DNA from: Zestosphaera sp.
Lineage (GTDB): Archaea; Thermoproteota; Thermoprotei_A; Sulfolobales; NBVN01
DNA length: 64,000 nt
Direction: 5' to 3'
Assembly: GCA_038727705.1 (NCBI GenBank)
Contig: JAVYVJ010000001.1
Location: 693,269-757,268 of the forward strand
Shown piece by piece: positions 63,492 to 64,000 of this stretch (its first letter is position 1; each line of letters starts with the position of its first letter). The notes under the pieces were generated by a model. It was not told the origin of the DNA, did not search any database, and was given only the letters and a program-made list of their open reading frames with translations. Made by a program: the position numbers and the translations under genes.

Positions 63492-64000
63492 TTGTGCCTC
63501 TTGCCCTGCGGTTCACCGTGGCTACTAGCCACTCTACGCAGGGGTCATGGACACCGTTCGAGCCCAACGGCACGGGGCTCACATCTAGTTTTAGAGCTAT
63601 GTTCCATGCTCCTATTACGTCTCTGTCATGGGTGAAACCGCACCTCGTGCACTTCACGAACCTAGGGCTCCAACCTCTCCTCTGGGCATTGCCCGTCATA
63701 GGAGATAAGTTGGAGCCGCAGAGAGGGCACTTTCCAGATGTACCTCTTGGGTCTACAAACGATACCTTTACTCCGAACTCTAGTGCTTTCTCCACTACCT
63801 GCTTCTGGATGCCTCTGATGGCTGATTGTTTAAGCCTGTGAGCATCTAGTGACTTCAGCCCGTTCTTCTCTAGTGCTCTATCCTGAAACCTCTTGGGAAG
63901 CTTCTCCAGAACAACAACAGCTCTCTCCTCCCTAGCTACCTTAATAACGAAAGACGCAACCTTGTTCCTCAAGTCTCTTTTAACGTGCTTCTCCCGTAGC
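63427..64000 (-). CDS. TnpB (IS200/IS605 family), partial at window edge
   Basis: The C-terminal 190 or so residues of TnpB, an RNA-guided nuclease of IS200/IS605 transposons. RuvC II lies at VVVLEKLPK, the zinc finger at CPLCGS and CTRCGFTHDRDVIGAWN, where the final aspartate belongs to RuvC III. The frame stays open beyond 64000, so the start is outside the window. The terminal tail is basic (RARGTTRPRK). Confidence 0.9.
   Translation of the reverse strand, partial: LREKHVKRDLRNKVASFVIKVAREERAVVVLEKLPKRFQDRALEKNGLKSLDAHRLKQSAIRGIQKQVVEKALEFGVKVSFVDPRGTSGKCPLCGSNLSPMTGNAQRRGWSPRFVKCTRCGFTHDRDVIGAWNIALKLDVSPVPLGSNGVHDPCVEWLVATVNRRARGTTRPRKTYKNLGRETEDALGKP

Noticed and set aside
1..64000. CRISPR array or rRNA/tRNA genes
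   Set aside because: No regular repeat-spacer pattern and no rRNA or tRNA consensus was seen on either strand.

Overview
The window looks like chromosome of a thermophilic archaeon, most likely a Thermoproteota (crenarchaeal) lineage. The evidence is indirect but consistent: archaeal A/T-rich TATA boxes sit about 26 bases before leaderless GTG/TTG/ATG starts, Shine-Dalgarno sites match GGAGGTGATC inside operons, and the gene families are archaeal (ThiD-ThiN fusion, Thi4 with a histidine at the sulfur-donor position, archaeal CysRS, SufCB, Mth938-like, DHH, TldD/TldE). No rRNA, tRNA or CRISPR array was seen. The last gene is a TnpB of the IS200/IS605 group cut by the window edge.

Layout. 0.1-3.4 kb: TldD/TldE protease pair, a possible C/D box sRNA and a MoaD-like protein. 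3.5-8.7 kb: peptide-type ABC importer (binding protein plus two permeases, no ATPase) behind an amidohydrolase. 8.7-14.4 kb: ABC-2 exporter and an ECF vitamin transporter (S, T, A, A) whose S gene carries an apparent frameshift. 14.6-17.9 kb: sugar-isomerase-like protein, B12-type radical SAM enzyme and a small unknown protein, probably one operon. 18.2-24.5 kb: RidA, M20 peptidase, CysRS, saccharopine-dehydrogenase-like protein, adenylosuccinate lyase and an OadG-like membrane protein. 24.5-30.2 kb: thiamine region with ThiD-ThiN, Thi4 and TenA, then a winged-helix protein fused to a THI5/NMT1-like binding domain, divergent from a sodium:solute symporter pair with a perfect 14-bp palindrome in the promoter. 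30.1-32 kb: secreted CPYC thioredoxin-fold protein, CcdA-like protein and a DUF4870-like protein. 32-41.7 kb: glycogen-synthase-like and nucleotidyltransferase pair, AAA ATPase, DUF429, PadR-like, DHH, SufBD/SufC and a histone-deacetylase-fold hydrolase.

41.8-52.5 kb: formamidase-like enzyme, two complete molybdenum hydroxylases (L, M, S subunits) in opposite orientation and an allantoinase/dihydroorotase-type amidohydrolase between them. This is a plausible N-heterocycle (purine- or hydantoin-like) oxidation and ring-opening island. Its two M-subunit genes share a 156-bp inverted tract with one mismatch and unusual A-ending codons, which indicates recent gene conversion or a potential inversion site.

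52.6-64 kb: PsiE-like protein, ornithine-cyclodeaminase family enzyme, a PadR repressor divergent from a MATE exporter with a 7-5-7 palindrome at the promoter, DUF5320-like protein, a membrane-anchored HTH regulator with a large secreted beta-propeller protein, NhaC antiporter, DDAH-family enzyme, two tandem ferritin-like proteins (the second frameshifted) and the TnpB end.
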